A DNA stretch of 64,000 nt, taken from Tritrichomonas musculus (Eukaryota > Parabasalia > Tritrichomonadida > Tritrichomonadidae). Position 1 is the first letter of the stretch. Each line of letters begins with the position of its first letter. The translations under genes and the position numbers were made by a program. The notes below the pieces were generated by a model. That model was not told where the DNA came from and did no database searches. It saw only the letters and a program-made list of their open reading frames with translations. The stretch lies in NCBI GenBank assembly GCA_039105265.1, contig JAPFFF010000033.1, positions 496,001 to 560,000 of the forward strand, written 5' to 3'. Below, in pieces: positions 62,997 to 64,000 of the stretch.

Positions 62997-63950
62997 TTAA
63001 GTCGCTATTTCCTGTATTTCTTCGTCTTTCACGATTATTTGAACAAATTTGATTAGATTCTTTCGTGTAACAGTTTGTGAGAAATTATGAAAGTGAAGAT
63101 CGTCACTTTTTCCAATTGTATTGAGTACTTTCAAAAGCCCATTTGAAATGTGTTCTATCGGCTTGCTGTCACTTTTTCCAATTTCATCTATGTCACTTTT
63201 ATCATCGTCGTCATCATCAATACCATTATTTCCTTCAGAACTTTCTGTGCTTGAAATATCTTTTTTGTGTAGCAATTCTTCAAACCGCCTGATTATTTCT
63301 TGAACTTTTTGTATGCTTTCTTGGCTGGGTTTGTAATATGATATTTTTTCTGAGTAGATGTCAAAAATTATTAAAATTTGCATAAGAAAAATGCTTTTAT
63401 CTTTGCTAACTAATGTAGATTCATCGATAACGAGAGGAACTTTTGCAATTTGAAAATAATTAAAAATTTGCTGATCAAAATCATTTGTTTCTGAATCAAT
63501 ATTGAATATATCAGTAGAAAGAACAGATATTAATGCAACAAGAGTTTTTTGATCTATTAGTTCATCGATATTATTAAAAGTAATACCTACTGGTTGGAGA
63601 ATTTTATTACATTTATCTAAAATTTCATTGTAATCTATGTTGAAATAAATATCAGAAAGTATTAATTTTAACAAATTAACTTTATCTTGATCGTTGGAAA
63701 ATTTGGGTGATTTTTTCGCAAATTCAGGATATTTTTGAAATAAATACTGAAGAGATATCATATTGTTTTGCTCTTTTTGATTAATGCTTTTAGGATTTCT
63801 AATTATTTGTGGAATTTCATCAATGTTTAAAGATAATGCAACAAATTTTGGAAAAGACACTCCATCTTTAAAAAATGAATTAATATCTTCACTAAATGAA
63901 ATATTTCTCTTTTTGAATACATAATTTACGATTCGAAAAATTGGCTTCAT
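62997..63950 (-). CDS. tandem calponin-homology (CH) domain protein, N-terminal part
   Basis: The 317 residues hold two CH-like domains. The first (about 3-75) has RIVNYVFKKRNI, FFKDGVSFPKFVALSL, EIPQIIRNPKSINQKEQN and MISLQYLFQ, the usual CH1 order. The second (about 105-215) has ILDKCNKILQPVGITFNN, IDQKTLVALISVL and FLMQILIIFDIYSE. Tandem CH domains bind actin in alpha-actinin and fimbrin-like proteins. A coiled-coil and an acidic Asp run follow near 215-255, then a helical tail to the stop after EEIQEIAT. The start is the ATG nearest the AT-rich upstream region. It is probably the N-terminus of a roughly 1170-residue protein. Confidence 0.65.
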   Translation of the reverse strand: MKPIFRIVNYVFKKRNISFSEDINSFFKDGVSFPKFVALSLNIDEIPQIIRNPKSINQKEQNNMISLQYLFQKYPEFAKKSPKFSNDQDKVNLLKLILSDIYFNIDYNEILDKCNKILQPVGITFNNIDELIDQKTLVALISVLSTDIFNIDSETNDFDQQIFNYFQIAKVPLVIDESTLVSKDKSIFLMQILIIFDIYSEKISYYKPSQESIQKVQEIIRRFEELLHKKDISSTESSEGNNGIDDDDDDKSDIDEIGKSDSKPIEHISNGLLKVLNTIGKSDDLHFHNFSQTVTRKNLIKFVQIIVKDEEIQEIAT

Positions 63951-64000
63951 TTGTATTTGATATTTTATAAATACTCATTGAATGTTTTGTTAAAAACTCA

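Overview
The window looks like nuclear DNA of a parabasalid (trichomonad) protist, possibly Tritrichomonas or a relative. I infer this from the AT-rich sequence, the intron-free genes, a TKL-type kinase fused to a long Sel1-repeat array, a DUF3447/ankyrin plus BspA-type leucine-rich-repeat gene remnant, a Polinton/Maverick with a chromodomain-like integrase, and mariner-type elements. Species was not tested by any search.

Layout. (1) From the left edge to about 11.9 kb is a Polinton-like element that runs off the window. It carries a D5/SF3-type helicase, a beta-helix-like protein, a probable major capsid protein, a packaging ATPase, an integrase, a Ulp1/adenovirus-type cysteine protease, an HNH protein, a small CRESS-virus Rep-like HUH protein and several unknown genes. 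(2) From 12.1 to 16.7 kb are remnants: a second, broken Polinton integrase containing a TTAA-flanked DNA element, with a mariner (14366-15673) beside it. (3) At 16.8-20.4 kb is a host-type gene fusing a degenerate NSUN2-like RNA methyltransferase to a DUF1703-type AAA-ATPase with a PD-(D/E)xK nuclease. (4) From 20.4 to 24.3 kb is a transposon graveyard: a perfect hairpin, a hAT-like element containing a TA-flanked MITE, and a 1.05 kb fold-back element that ends just upstream of the next gene. (5) At 24.3-28.6 kb is the kinase-Sel1 gene. (6) At 28.9-29.9 kb is a decayed ankyrin/BspA gene.

(7) The main feature is at 29.9-60.3 kb: three head-to-tail, nearly identical copies (about 10.09 kb each, minus strand) of a giant non-LTR retrotransposon. 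Its single 3275-residue protein carries Myb/SANT repeats, two triplets of zinc fingers, a reverse transcriptase, a Cys-His knuckle and an R2-type restriction-like endonuclease. Every junction carries the last 15 nt of an elongator tRNA-Met gene, and a complete tRNA-Met(CAU) gene in the same orientation sits directly upstream of the first copy. This is a sequence-specific, tRNA-Met-targeting LINE that leaves the tRNA gene whole. Copies 1 and 3 have the full frame open; copy 2 has a one-base deletion.

(8) From 60.4 to 63.95 kb is a host gene with a tandem calponin-homology N-terminus, split in frame by one stop codon from a long conserved-looking C-terminal part.
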